A DNA stretch of 64,000 nucleotides from an uncultured Pelagibacteraceae bacterium. Lineage in GTDB: Bacteria > Pseudomonadota > Alphaproteobacteria > Pelagibacterales > Pelagibacteraceae. Position 1 is the stretch's first letter, and each line of letters starts with the position of its first letter. A model generated the notes under the pieces. It saw only the letters and a list, made by a program, of their open reading frames with translations, did not search any database and was not told where the DNA came from. The stretch lies in assembly GCA_902634485.1 (NCBI GenBank), contig CACPKA010000003.1:1-64000 (forward strand). Direction: 5' to 3'. Below are positions 1 to 9,300 of the stretch, piece after piece. Position numbers and translations under genes: made by a program.

Positions 1-1
1 T

Positions 2-862
2 CCTCAGGCAATAATTGCTAAAAATAAAGTTCATTGGATAAACACTTCTAGTGAACAAAATTGGTTTCCATCTGCAAATGAAATTGAAAAAATAGTTAAA
101 AAAAATAAAGATAAAAGTTATTTATTATTTTTAAATTCACCCAATAATCCTTCAGGGCAAATATGTGAAAATTTAAAAGAGATAAGTGATATAGCAAAAA
201 AATATGATATTTTAATTCTTTCTGATGAAATATATTCTGAATTAACTTTTTCTGAAAATTATTTTTCTATTTCAGATTTTTATCCAGAAAAAACTATAAT
301 TAGCAGTGGTTTAAGCAAATGGTGTGGTGCAGGAGGTTGGAGACTGGGTCATTTTATAATTCCTGAAAGTTTAAGAGATCTAAAAAATTCTCTTAAAACT
401 TTAGCAAGTGAAACTTTTTCATCTGTAAGTGCTCCAATACAATATGCTGCAATTGCTGCTTATAATAATAATCATGAAGAATATATAAAAAATTCCTGTT
501 CCATTCTTAAAATAGTTGGTGAGTATGTTTTTGAGAATTTGAAATCTAATAAAATTCATATTAATAAGCCTGGAGGAGGGTTTTATCTTATGCCAGAGTT
601 TTCAACTAAAAAGTTTTCATCCTCTGAAGAAATGTGTAAGAATATTATTGATCAAACAGGAGTAGCACTATTACCAGGTATTGATTTTGGTTTTGCAAAA
701 GAAAGAATGATAGCTAGATTAAGCTTTACCGATTTTGATGGAAACAAATTTATGAAAAATTTTGAAAAAGAAAAAAAATTAGATTCAGAAACTATTAAAA
801 AATTTGCTCCCAAAATTATAGAAGGAACAAAAAAACTAAAAGTCTGGTCAGAATCATTATAA
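2..862 (+). CDS. PLP-dependent class I/II aminotransferase, 5'-truncated by the window edge
   Basis: The frame is open from base 2 to the stop at 862, so only the C-terminal 286 or so residues are present. A NSPNNPSG motif near the start of the visible part, a DEIYSEL stretch (PLP-contacting Asp/Tyr), and SGLSKWCGAGGWRLG, whose Lys is the expected Schiff-base residue, place it in the aspartate aminotransferase fold family (fold type I). The tail ends with the usual small-domain pattern including PGIDFG and RLSF. The amino acid substrate cannot be told from this part. An internal TTG at 539 is not a real start, because the homology runs straight through it. The TRAP transporter downstream has its own promoter-like sequence, so the two need not be functionally linked. 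Confidence 0.85.
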   Translation, partial: PQAIIAKNKVHWINTSSEQNWFPSANEIEKIVKKNKDKSYLLFLNSPNNPSGQICENLKEISDIAKKYDILILSDEIYSELTFSENYFSISDFYPEKTIISSGLSKWCGAGGWRLGHFIIPESLRDLKNSLKTLASETFSSVSAPIQYAAIAAYNNNHEEYIKNSCSILKIVGEYVFENLKSNKIHINKPGGGFYLMPEFSTKKFSSSEEMCKNIIDQTGVALLPGIDFGFAKERMIARLSFTDFDGNKFMKNFEKEKKLDSETIKKFAPKIIEGTKKLKVWSESL

Positions 863-915
863 ATTATCGTCCAAATTGGGTATATTATTTTTTTATTATT
901 AGACTCACCATATAT

Positions 916-944
916 TTAGCTGTTAGGATTAAATAAAATATAAT
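916..944 (+). promoter_or_regulatory. Putative sigma-70 promoter for the TAXI binding protein
   Basis: TTAGCT (916-921) and a perfect TATAAT (939-944) are separated by 17 bases. The -35 matches the consensus at only three of six positions. A strong Shine-Dalgarno GGAG (955-958) follows, five bases before the ATG at 964. This fits a highly expressed periplasmic binding protein with a very short leader. The region is AT-rich, so a chance TATAAT is possible. Confidence 0.4.
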
Positions 945-963
945 CATTACGAGAGGAGTAATA

Positions 964-1971
964 ATGAAAAAAATCATATCTTCACTATCGACTGCTTTAC
1001 TAATTTTTGTTGCATCTTTTTCGATTACAGGTGTAGCAAAATCGGCAGAGTTTTTTACGATAGGAACTGGAGGACCAACTGGAGTTTATTTCCAAACTGG
1101 TAACGCAATTTGTAAAATGTTACACAAATATGCAACTAGTTCTGAACACGGCAGAAGTAAAGCTGTTACAGACAAACAATATAGATGTACAGCTCCATCA
1201 ACTGGTGGATCTAACTATAATATTGGTCAAATTGCAGCTGGAGAGTTTCAATTTGGTGTAGCTCAATCTGACTGGCAATTTCATGCCGTTAATGGTTCTA
1301 GCAAATGGGAAGGAAAACAATTTAAAGGATTAAGAGCTGTTTTCTCTGTACATAACGAACCATTTCAAATTTGGGCTAGAAAAAAAGCAAAAGTTAAAGA
1401 TTTTGCAGGTCTAAAAGGTAAAACTGTTAACATAGGTAATCCTGGTTCAGGTCAAAGAGGAACTATGGAAGAACTTATGAAAGCTATGGGAGTAGACAAT
1501 AGTTATTTTAAAGGAGTTACAGAATTAACTTCGTCAGAACAAGTTAAAGCTTTATGTGATGGTAAAATAGATGCTTTTGGTTATTCAGTAGGATTTCCAA
1601 ATGGTGCTATGGAACAAGCTGCAACTTGCGGAGCTAAAGCATTACCAATTAATTTAACTGGTGGACCAGTTCAAGGTTTAATTGATGGTGCTGACTATTA
1701 TGCTGCAGCAACAATACCGGCAGGTACTTACACTGGACAAAAGAAAGATGTAACTACTTTTGGTGTTAAAGCTACAGTTGTAACTAGTAATGCTATTGAA
1801 GAAGAGCTTGTTTATTTAGTAGTAAAAGCAGTTTTTGAAAACTTCGATGATTTCAAAAAACAACATCCTGCTTTTGCACCTTTGAAAAAAGAGGACATGA
1901 TAGCAGATGGCTTATCAGCTCCTTTGCATCCTGGTGCAATTAGATACTATAAAGAAGCTGGATTAATGTAA
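964..1971 (+). CDS. TAXI-family TRAP transporter solute-binding protein
   Basis: This is a 335-residue periplasmic receptor. The first 28 residues form a signal peptide (Lys-rich start, hydrophobic core, probable cleavage after AKSA). The mature start EFFTIGTGGPTGVYFQTG is the classic opening of TAXI proteins (TRAP-associated extracytoplasmic immunogenic). Inner segments such as TGGSNYNIGQIAAGEFQFGVAQSD also fit the family. The length is typical. It lies directly upstream of a fused TRAP permease, with a terminator hairpin between them, so the receptor is probably made in excess of the membrane part, as is usual for binding-protein transporters. The substrate is unknown; known TAXI systems take organic acids or amino acids such as glutamate. 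Confidence 0.92.
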   Translation: MKKIISSLSTALLIFVASFSITGVAKSAEFFTIGTGGPTGVYFQTGNAICKMLHKYATSSEHGRSKAVTDKQYRCTAPSTGGSNYNIGQIAAGEFQFGVAQSDWQFHAVNGSSKWEGKQFKGLRAVFSVHNEPFQIWARKKAKVKDFAGLKGKTVNIGNPGSGQRGTMEELMKAMGVDNSYFKGVTELTSSEQVKALCDGKIDAFGYSVGFPNGAMEQAATCGAKALPINLTGGPVQGLIDGADYYAAATIPAGTYTGQKKDVTTFGVKATVVTSNAIEEELVYLVVKAVFENFDDFKKQHPAFAPLKKEDMIADGLSAPLHPGAIRYYKEAGLM

Positions 1972-1992
1972 TCCAATATTTTGATTAAATTT

Positions 1993-2026
1993 AAAAGGCC
2001 CAATATATTTATTGGGCCTTTTTTTT
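1993..2026 (+). terminator. Rho-independent terminator or attenuator after the TAXI gene
   Basis: A perfect 12-bp stem (arms 1993-2004 and 2011-2022, core GGCCC/GGGCC) with a 6-base loop is followed by a run of T to 2026. It is the clearest intrinsic terminator in the window. It lies between the receptor and permease genes in the same direction, so it probably lets only part of the transcription continue into the permease. Confidence 0.88.
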
Positions 2027-2047
2027 ATAGTAAAGTACCTTTCATAA

Positions 2048-4372
2048 ATGAATCAAAAATCTGAATCAAAGCTTGAAAGTAAAATTCATGAAGATTTATC
2101 TCCAACAAGAAATCTTACTGGGATACATTTAAAAATTGTAGGCGTTATAGCTATAATTTGGTCCTTATTTCAGCTATGGTATGCATCTCCATTTCCTTTC
2201 TGGTTTAATATTGGAATGTTCAAAGGCTTACCTGCAAGAGCTATACATTTGGGTTTTGCATTATTATTAGCATTTTTAATATTCCCAATTACAAGATCAA
2301 AAAAAATTACAATCATAGATATTTTAATAAGTATAATTGGAGCTTTTTGTTGTCTGTATATTTATTTTTTTTATGATCAACTGGTTGATAGAGGAGGCAT
2401 TCTTTTAAAAATTACCTTGGGCGAATATGTTATACCAATTGAATTAATAATTGGATCAATTGGAATTTTACTTTTACTAGAAGCAACTCGAAGAGTAATT
2501 GGAATACCTTTGGTTATAATTGCTGTTTGTTTTTTATTATTTTCATATTTTGGACGATACGCGCCAGAGATTATTTCTCATGGAGGGCTTTCATTAAATA
2601 GACTTGTTGGATTTCAATGGTTTGACCAAGAAGCAATATTTGGAATTCCTATTGGAGTTTCAGTCGATTTTATATTTTTATTTGTTTTATTTGGTGCACT
2701 TTTGGAAACTGCAGGCGGTGGTCAATATTTTTTAAATTTGGCCTTTGCTATGGTTGGAAAAATGAGAGGAGGTCCAGCTAAAGCAGCTATTTTAGGATCT
2801 GGGATGACAGGTATGATATCAGGTTCTTCAGTTGCAAATACAGTTACAACAGGAACCTTTACTATCCCAATTATGAAACAGACAGGATTTTCAAAAGAAA
2901 AAGCAGGAGCAATAGAAGTTTCATCATCAGTTAATGGTCAAATAATGCCTCCTGTTATGGGGGCTGCAGCTTTTGTTATGGCAAGTTTTATTGGAGTTAC
3001 ATATTTTGAAGTTGTTAAACACGCATTTTTGCCTGCTATAATTTCTTATATTGCATTATTTTATATATCTCATTTAGAAGCTTTAAAATTAAATTTAAAA
3101 GGAATGGAAGAAAAAAATGTACCAAATTTAAAGAAGACTTTCTTGTCAGGTTTACATTTTTTAATTCCAATTTTCGTTTTAATATATTTATTAGTTTATC
3201 TAAGATTTACAGCTTCATATTCAATATTTTATGCAACAATTGCTCTCATTTTAGTAAACTTAATAAATATATTAATTAAGCAAAAAAATTTTAAAGAGGC
3301 TTTAAAAGTTTGGTTTAATCAAACTATAGTGGGATTTCAAAAGGGAGCAATTAATATGGTTGCTGTTGGAATCGCAATAGCAACGGCAGGAGTTATTGTA
3401 GGAGCAGTAGGGTCTACAGGTTTGAGTACTAATTTAATTTTAGTTATAGAGTCAGTGGCTAGAGACAATGTTATAATTTTAATATTATTAACTATAGTTT
3501 TGTGCTTGCTATTAGGAATGGGACTTCCAACAACTGCGAATTATGTTGTAGTAGCATCATTAATGTCAATGGTATTAGTGGATGTTGGTAATGCTTCTGG
3601 TTATATATTTCCTATTATAGCTGTTCATTTATTTGTATTCTATTTTGGATTAATGGCTGATGTAACCCCACCTGTAGGTTTGGCTTCTTATGCTGCTGCA
3701 GGTATTTCAGGAGGAGATCCACTAAGAACTGGTGTACAGGCTTTTTGGTATAGTTTAAGAACAGGCATTCTTCCTGTAGTTTTTTTATTTAATCATGAGT
3801 TACTTTTAATAGGGATAGAAAATATTTGGCATGCTTTAATAGTCATAATAACTTCTTTAGTTGGAATACTAGTTTTTACTGCAGCAACACAAAGATGGTT
3901 TTTTAATAAGCTTAGATGGTATGAAATTATAGTTTTTTTAGTTATTTCAATATCTTTTTTATCACCTGAATTTGTTCTTAATAAATTTTATCCCAAATAT
4001 GAATATAAAAATTTTAATAATTTAAGTTCTATCTATTTAGAACCAAATAGAGAAGTACATTTTAAAGTTACTAGGTTAAGCGAATATGGAGAAAGATATA
4101 AGCTATTTGTTATTGAGAAAAATACTTTTGAAAATAATTTTAACTTAGAAGATTATGGAGTTAGCTTGATGAATAAAGATAATAGAATTGTAGTAGATAC
4201 TTTAAAATGGAATGGCCTTGCAAAAAAACAAGGATTTGAAATGGATGATATCATAAGTGAATTTAAAGTAGAAAATTTAGATAGGCCAAACAAAGCAATA
4301 ATTTATCCATTTGCGACCGTATTGTTAGTTATTTTTGGATATTTAAATTATAGAAGGAAATCTACTTTTTAA
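2048..4372 (+). CDS. TRAP transporter fused permease (DctQ-DctM type) with DUF3394-like tail
   Basis: This 774-residue polytopic membrane protein fuses the small and large TRAP membrane subunits, as is usual for TAXI systems. Residues about 1-190 hold the DctQ-like helices. From about 200 to 640 runs the DctM domain, with the conserved GSGMTGMISGSSVANTVTTG stretch, QIMPPVMGAAAF, and GMGLPTTANYVV. The last 120 residues leave the membrane after a helix and form a soluble segment (NGLAKKQGFEMDDIISEF resembles a PDZ-type turn), ending in a final hydrophobic helix and a basic end. This matches the DUF3394 extension known on some fused TRAP permeases. It works with the receptor upstream. Uptake would be secondary, ion-driven. 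The 3' end overlaps the convergent thioesterase gene by 11 bases. Confidence 0.92.
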   Translation: MNQKSESKLESKIHEDLSPTRNLTGIHLKIVGVIAIIWSLFQLWYASPFPFWFNIGMFKGLPARAIHLGFALLLAFLIFPITRSKKITIIDILISIIGAFCCLYIYFFYDQLVDRGGILLKITLGEYVIPIELIIGSIGILLLLEATRRVIGIPLVIIAVCFLLFSYFGRYAPEIISHGGLSLNRLVGFQWFDQEAIFGIPIGVSVDFIFLFVLFGALLETAGGGQYFLNLAFAMVGKMRGGPAKAAILGSGMTGMISGSSVANTVTTGTFTIPIMKQTGFSKEKAGAIEVSSSVNGQIMPPVMGAAAFVMASFIGVTYFEVVKHAFLPAIISYIALFYISHLEALKLNLKGMEEKNVPNLKKTFLSGLHFLIPIFVLIYLLVYLRFTASYSIFYATIALILVNLINILIKQKNFKEALKVWFNQTIVGFQKGAINMVAVGIAIATAGVIVGAVGSTGLSTNLILVIESVARDNVIILILLTIVLCLLLGMGLPTTANYVVVASLMSMVLVDVGNASGYIFPIIAVHLFVFYFGLMADVTPPVGLASYAAAGISGGDPLRTGVQAFWYSLRTGILPVVFLFNHELLLIGIENIWHALIVIITSLVGILVFTAATQRWFFNKLRWYEIIVFLVISISFLSPEFVLNKFYPKYEYKNFNNLSSIYLEPNREVHFKVTRLSEYGERYKLFVIEKNTFENNFNLEDYGVSLMNKDNRIVVDTLKWNGLAKKQGFEMDDIISEFKVENLDRPNKAIIYPFATVLLVIFGYLNYRRKSTF

Positions 4373-4760
4373 GAATTTTCCATATACCTGATGCAGAAGC
4401 AATAATTTTTTTTTTGCTTTCCAAATGGCAAATTAGAAATACCATTGATTTTGTACGTTTCAAAACTTTCACAAACCCAAAAATTTCATCCCCTAATTTT
4501 GTTGCAGCGATGAATTTTATCTCTAAAGAAATTGTAACACAAAGAGAACTTCCAGAAGCTCTATAAGCTCCAGTACCCGCACCTGAGTCTATAATTGATG
4601 CAATGTAACCACCATGAGTTATTCTAGCAGTATTTAAATGTTTTTTTTTAACTTTTGTTTTAAATTCATATTTATGTTTAGAAATTTCTCTAAATAGCAA
4701 GCCACCATTATGTTTCATGAAACTAGATTTAATACTTATTTGTTTAAATTTTTTAACCAT
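4362..4760 (-). CDS. PaaI-type hotdog-fold acyl-CoA thioesterase
   Basis: This 132-residue protein has the hotdog signature NTARITHGGYIASIIDSGAG, with HGG around the catalytic helix and an acidic residue placed as in the PaaI family, then VTISLEIKFIAAT in the second strand set. Such proteins hydrolyse acyl- or aryl-CoA esters in the cytoplasm. The exact substrate cannot be inferred. A tiny hydrophobic ORF starts just upstream on the same strand and stops 3 bases before this ATG, which suggests translational coupling. The 3' end overlaps the end of the TRAP permease gene. Confidence 0.8.
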   Translation of the reverse strand: MVKKFKQISIKSSFMKHNGGLLFREISKHKYEFKTKVKKKHLNTARITHGGYIASIIDSGAGTGAYRASGSSLCVTISLEIKFIAATKLGDEIFGFVKVLKRTKSMVFLICHLESKKKIIASASGIWKILKK

Positions 4761-4763
4761 TAT

Positions 4764-4847
4764 TTACACTATCAAAGTAATCAATATTAGTATTACTAGA
4801 ACTATTATAAAAAAAGATATAACAGCTTTTTGTAAAGATATTTTCAT
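4764..4847 (-). CDS. Putative 27-residue single-helix membrane peptide
   Basis: The ORF reads M-K-I-S-L-Q-K-A followed by an unbroken hydrophobic run of about 18 residues (FFIIVLVILILITLIV) to the stop. That is a full membrane span with a positive N-terminus. It ends 3 bases before the thioesterase start and fills the gap to tRNA-Arg. The ribosome site is poor (GGAA about 5 bases upstream). Hydrophobic codons are common in AT-rich DNA, so a chance ORF is possible, but the Lys-flanked helix is typical of real small membrane proteins. Confidence 0.4.
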   Translation of the reverse strand: MKISLQKAVISFFIIVLVILILITLIV

Positions 4848-4862
4848 AATTATTCCATATTT

Positions 4863-4939
4863 TGGTGCGCCTGCTAGGAGTTGAACCCAGAACCTCCTGG
4901 TCCGTAGCCAAGCGCTCTATCCAATTGAGCTACAGGCGC
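4863..4939 (-). tRNA. tRNA-Arg (anticodon ACG)
   Basis: The minus strand folds into a full cloverleaf with a 7-bp acceptor stem (GCGCCTG/CAGGCGC), TAGCTC D-arm, anticodon loop CTACGGA giving ACG, and a GGTTCAACTCC T-arm. Discriminator A and CCA are encoded. ACG is normally deaminated to ICG by TadA so that it can read CGU/CGC/CGA. Confidence 0.96.
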
Positions 4940-5007
4940 AACACTGGTATTAATATATCACATACATTTTTTAATGTAATTTTGTAATTTAGCAACTATT
5001 GTGTTGT

Positions 5008-6120
5008 ATGACAAAAAATTCTAAAGATATAGTTTTTACTGCAGCTTTACGTACAGCAATAGGAAAGTATAAAGGTATGTATAGTAAATTCCAAGCTCAT
5101 GATTTAGGAGAAAAAGTAATAAGAAATATTTTAAGTGCATCAAAAATTAAACCCCAATTAATAGATGAAGTGATCTTAGGACAAGTTTTAACTGGAGACA
5201 CAGGTCAAAATCCCGCTAGACAAGCAGCAATCAGAGCTGGGATACCAAAAGAAAAAACAGGATATTTGGTTAATCAAGTCTGCGGTTCAGGTCTAAGAGC
5301 AATTGTGGCGGGATATCAATCAATTTTATTGGGAGATGCTAAAATAATAATTGCTGGAGGACAAGAGAGCATGAGCAATTGTAATAATAAAATAATGTTA
5401 AAGGACGGTTTAATTGATGCATTCAATAATTATCACATGGGAATAACTGCAGAAAATGTTGCAGAGAAGTGGAATATTACTAGAAAAGAGCAAGATATAT
5501 TTGCAGCCTCCTCTCAATCAAAAGCGCAAGATGCAAAAAAAAATAATAAATTTAAAGATGAAATAATTGATAATGAAGTTGAAGAGGACGAACATCCAAG
5601 ATTAAACATATCGACTGAATCTCTTTCAAAACTTAAACCAGCTTTTAAAGAGAACGGAACTGTAACAGCAGGGAACTCATCTGGAATAAATGATGGTGCA
5701 GCTGCAGTGTTATTAATGAATAGAGTTGAGTGTGAAAAAAATGGACTTAAGCCACTTGCCAAAATTGTATCATGGGCAACATCAGGAGTTGATCCATCAT
5801 TAATGGGCTCTGGACCTATTCCAGCATCAAAAAAAGCTTTAGCAAAAGCCGGATGGCATATTAATGATTTGGATTTAGTTGAGTCAAATGAAGCATTTGC
5901 AGCTCAAAGTATTGCTATAATTAAAGAATTAAAAATTCAAGACGAAAAAGTAAATGTAAATGGTGGAGCAATAGCTTTAGGACATCCTATTGGTGCCTCT
6001 GGTGCTAGAATAATAGTTACTTTGATTCATGAAATGATTAAAAGGGATGTAAAAAAAGGTTTAGCAACTTTATGTGTTGGTGGTGGCATGGGAATTTCTA
6101 TGTGTATAGAAAAAGATTAA
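5008..6120 (+). CDS. Acetyl-CoA C-acetyltransferase (thiolase)
   Basis: This is a thiolase-superfamily enzyme that condenses two acetyl-CoA or cleaves acetoacetyl-CoA. I chose the ATG at 5008 over an in-frame TTG at 4999, giving 370 residues. The nucleophilic Cys92 is in NQVCGSGLRA. The C-terminal half carries SNEAFAAQ, the His in GGAIALGHPIGASGAR, and the second Cys in TLCVGGGMG, so all catalytic groups are present. It is about 20 residues shorter than usual: after GGQESMS the segment that normally contains an RTG..MGD loop is missing, and the chain goes directly to KDGLIDAFNNYHMG. It stands alone, with no PHB genes nearby. Fatty acid or ketone body roles are both possible. Confidence 0.88.
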   Translation: MTKNSKDIVFTAALRTAIGKYKGMYSKFQAHDLGEKVIRNILSASKIKPQLIDEVILGQVLTGDTGQNPARQAAIRAGIPKEKTGYLVNQVCGSGLRAIVAGYQSILLGDAKIIIAGGQESMSNCNNKIMLKDGLIDAFNNYHMGITAENVAEKWNITRKEQDIFAASSQSKAQDAKKNNKFKDEIIDNEVEEDEHPRLNISTESLSKLKPAFKENGTVTAGNSSGINDGAAAVLLMNRVECEKNGLKPLAKIVSWATSGVDPSLMGSGPIPASKKALAKAGWHINDLDLVESNEAFAAQSIAIIKELKIQDEKVNVNGGAIALGHPIGASGARIIVTLIHEMIKRDVKKGLATLCVGGGMGISMCIEKD

Positions 6121-6233
6121 TATTTCAATGAATTTAAACTTTTTTTTAACAATAATTTTTGTACCCAGAATCTAGCTTCTAGATCGTCTTTATTATCAAA
6201 AAATTTAAATTTTTTTAAAAAATTTATTAACAT
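6117..6233 (-). CDS. Putative 38-residue small protein
   Basis: An ATG at 6233 on the minus strand opens a 38-codon ORF ending at 6117, overlapping the thiolase stop codon. The peptide has a basic, aromatic N-terminal half (NFLKKFKFFDNKDD) and then LEARFWVQKLLLKKS, which looks like an amphipathic helix. It fills about half of one of the longest non-coding gaps in the window. I see no Shine-Dalgarno, and I do not recognise a family. It may be a chance ORF; the charged helix and Trp are weak arguments in its favour. Confidence 0.35.
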   Translation of the reverse strand: MLINFLKKFKFFDNKDDLEARFWVQKLLLKKSLNSLKY

Positions 6234-6270
6234 GGTAAAAAAATCGCATTTAACGATGACTAAAAATAGA

Positions 6271-6276
6271 TATAAT
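6271..6276 (+). promoter_or_regulatory. Putative -10 element for the aceE operon
   Basis: A perfect TATAAT lies 60 bases before the aceE ATG. A weak -35 candidate TTAACG is at 6250-6255 (spacing 15), and the next best is TTTAAC at 6249-6254 (spacing 16). The rest of the 6121-6336 gap holds only the small minus-strand ORF. Chance occurrence is possible at this base composition. Confidence 0.33.
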
Positions 6277-6336
6277 TGTGTCAAAAATAATACCGCTATG
6301 AATTTTAAAATAAGTAGCTAAAATCAACATGATTTA

Positions 6337-9300
6337 ATGGAAAATAAATTATTAGTTCCGGATATAGGTGATTTTGAAAAAGTAGAAATAATAGAAATTT
6401 TAGTAAAAGTCGGTGACAAAATTAAAAAGAATGATTCAATAGTCACTTTAGAAAGTGATAAATCTAGCGTCGAAGTCCCATCAAATTTAGAAGGCGTTGT
6501 TGAAAGTGTTAATGTAAAAATTGGAGACAAAGTTTCAAAAGATGATTTATTAGTAACTTTAAAAAATATTGCCTCTTCCAAAGAAACAAAGATAAAAACT
6601 GAAGAAAAAATACCTCCTGTAACTGAAAAAATTATTCAAGAAGCTGAAAATACTTTGATATCAAAACAAGATACACAGAGCAATCAAACAACTAAAAAAA
6701 ATATTGAAAATAATGAAAAAATTGAAGTAGCAAGTAATAAGGCAGATATAGACCCGATTGAAACAAAAGAATGGATGGAATCTCTTTCAGCAGTTCTTCA
6801 TAAGGATGGAAAAAGTAGAGCTCAATTTATAATTAAACAATTAATAGAGCATTCTTATAAAGAGGGCTCAGATTTAATTTTATCAAGAAATACACCTTAT
6901 ATAAATACAATACCACCCGAGGAGGAGGTAAAATCTCCTGGAGATCAAAATATTGAAAGAAAAATAAGAGCTTTAATTAGATGGAATTCTGCTGCAATGG
7001 TTGTAAGAGCAAATAAAAAAAATCCTGAACTAGGAGGACACATAGGAACTTTTGCATCTGCAGCAACACTTTACGATGTTGGCATGAATCATTTCTGGAG
7101 AGCAAAAAATAACAAATTTGGAGGAGATTTAATTTATTTTCAAGGACATAGTGCACCAGGGATGTATGCAAGAGCATTTCTTGAAGGAAGGATTACTGCA
7201 AAACAATTAGATTTTTTTCGTCAAGAGGTTAACCCAGGAGGTCTTTCTTCATATCCTCATCCTTGGCTAATGCCTAAATTTTGGCAGTTCCCAACTGTTT
7301 CAATGGGCTTAGGACCTATTATGTCAATTTATCAAGCTAGGTTTACAAAATATTTAATTAATAGAGGGTTAATCAAAGATGAAGGAAGAAAAATATGGTG
7401 CCACCTAGGCGATGGAGAAACCGATGAACCTGAATCATTAGGCGCAATTGGATTAGCAGCTAGAGAAAATTTAGATAATTTAATTTTTGTTGTTAATTGT
7501 AATCTCCAAAGACTTGATGGACCTGTTAGAGGTAATGGTAAAATTATTCAAGAATTAGAAGGTATATTTAGAGGATCTGGATGGAATGTAATTAAAGTTA
7601 TATGGGGATCTTACTGGGATCCTTTGATTGCAAAAGATAAGACTGGATTATTAATTAAACGCATGAATGAAGCTGTTGATGGTGAGTATCAAGCATTTAA
7701 AGCAAAAGGCGGTGCATTTGTAAGAGAAAAATTTTTTGGAAAATATCCAGAGCTACTAAATTTAGTATCACAAATGGATGATAAAGATATTTGGAAATTA
7801 AATAGAGGAGGTCACGATCCACACAAAGTTTATGCGGCATATCATTCTGCAATGCAAAATAAAGGAAGCCCAACTGTAATTTTAGCAAAAACGATTAAGG
7901 GATATGGTATGGGTAAATCTGGAGAAAGCATTAATACAACCCATCAGCAAAAAAAATTAGATGAAAAAGATTTATTATATTATAGAGACAGATTTGATGT
8001 TCCATTAACAGATCAGCAAGTTAGGAATGTTGAATATTATAAACCTCCCGAAAACTCTCCAGAAATAAAATATTTAAAAGAATGTAGATTAAAATTAGGA
8101 GGAAATTTACCTGAAAGATCTTCTTTTGCAAAACCAATTAAAACTCCCCCAGAGGATATTTTTAAAGCGATGAAAGAGTCTACTGGAAGTAAAGAATTGT
8201 CAACTACAATGGTATTGGTAAGGTTGCTTACAAGTTTATTAAGGGATAAAAATGTGGCACCAAAACTAGTGCCAATTATTCCTGATGAGGCAAGGACTTT
8301 TGGAATGGAAGGTTTTTTTCAAAAAATTGGAATATATGCTCATGAAGGACAAAAATATGAACCCGTAGACTCTGAGCAACTAAGTTCTTATAGAGAAGAT
8401 ATAAAAGGACAAGTATTAGAAGAAGGATTAACAGAAGCAGGTGCTATGTCATCTTGGATAGCTGCAGGAACTTCATATAGCAATCATGATATTTCAATGA
8501 TTCCAATCTACTTATTTTATTCAATGTTTGGTTTTCAAAGAACTGGGGATTTTGCTTGGGCTGCTGGAGATAACCAAACAAGAGGTTTTTTAATTGGAGC
8601 AACAGCAGGCAGAACAACTTTAGCAGGTGAAGGATTACAGCATGCTGACGGGCATAGTCATATTTTATCTTCTGTTATTCCAAACTGTAAATCATATGAT
8701 CCAACTTTTTCTTACGAATTAGCAACTATTTTTAGAGAAGGACTAAGAAGAATGCATGAAAAACAAGAAAATATTTTTTATTATATTACAACTATGAATG
8801 AAAATTATCCTCATCCAGCTATGCCAAAGGATAAATCAACTGAAGAAGGAATATTGAAGGGCATGTATTTATTTAAAGAAAATAATAAATATAAAAAAAC
8901 CAAGGTTCAACTACTTGGATCTGGCACAATTTTAAGAGAAATGATTTCTGCTGCTGAAATTCTTCAAAAAGATTATCAAATAGATAGCGATATATGGAGT
9001 GTAACAAGCTTTAATGAACTTAGAAAAGAAGCATTAGAGGTAGAAAGATACAATCTGCTTCATCCAGAACTTAAACCAAAAAAGACATATATAGAAGCAT
9101 GTTTATCATCAACCGAAGGCCCAATAATAGCAGCTTCTGATTATATTAGATTGAACTCAGATCAAATAAGACCTTTTATATCCAAAAGTTTTTATTCTTT
9201 TGGTACAGATGGATATGGAAGAAGTGATACAAGAAAAAATCTAAGAAAATTTTTTGAGGTAGATAAAGAACATATAGTAGCATATTCATTAAGTGTATTA

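Noticed and set aside
539..862. Separate 107-residue gene starting at TTG
   Set aside because: The aminotransferase frame is open through it from the window start, so it is only the C-terminal part of that gene.
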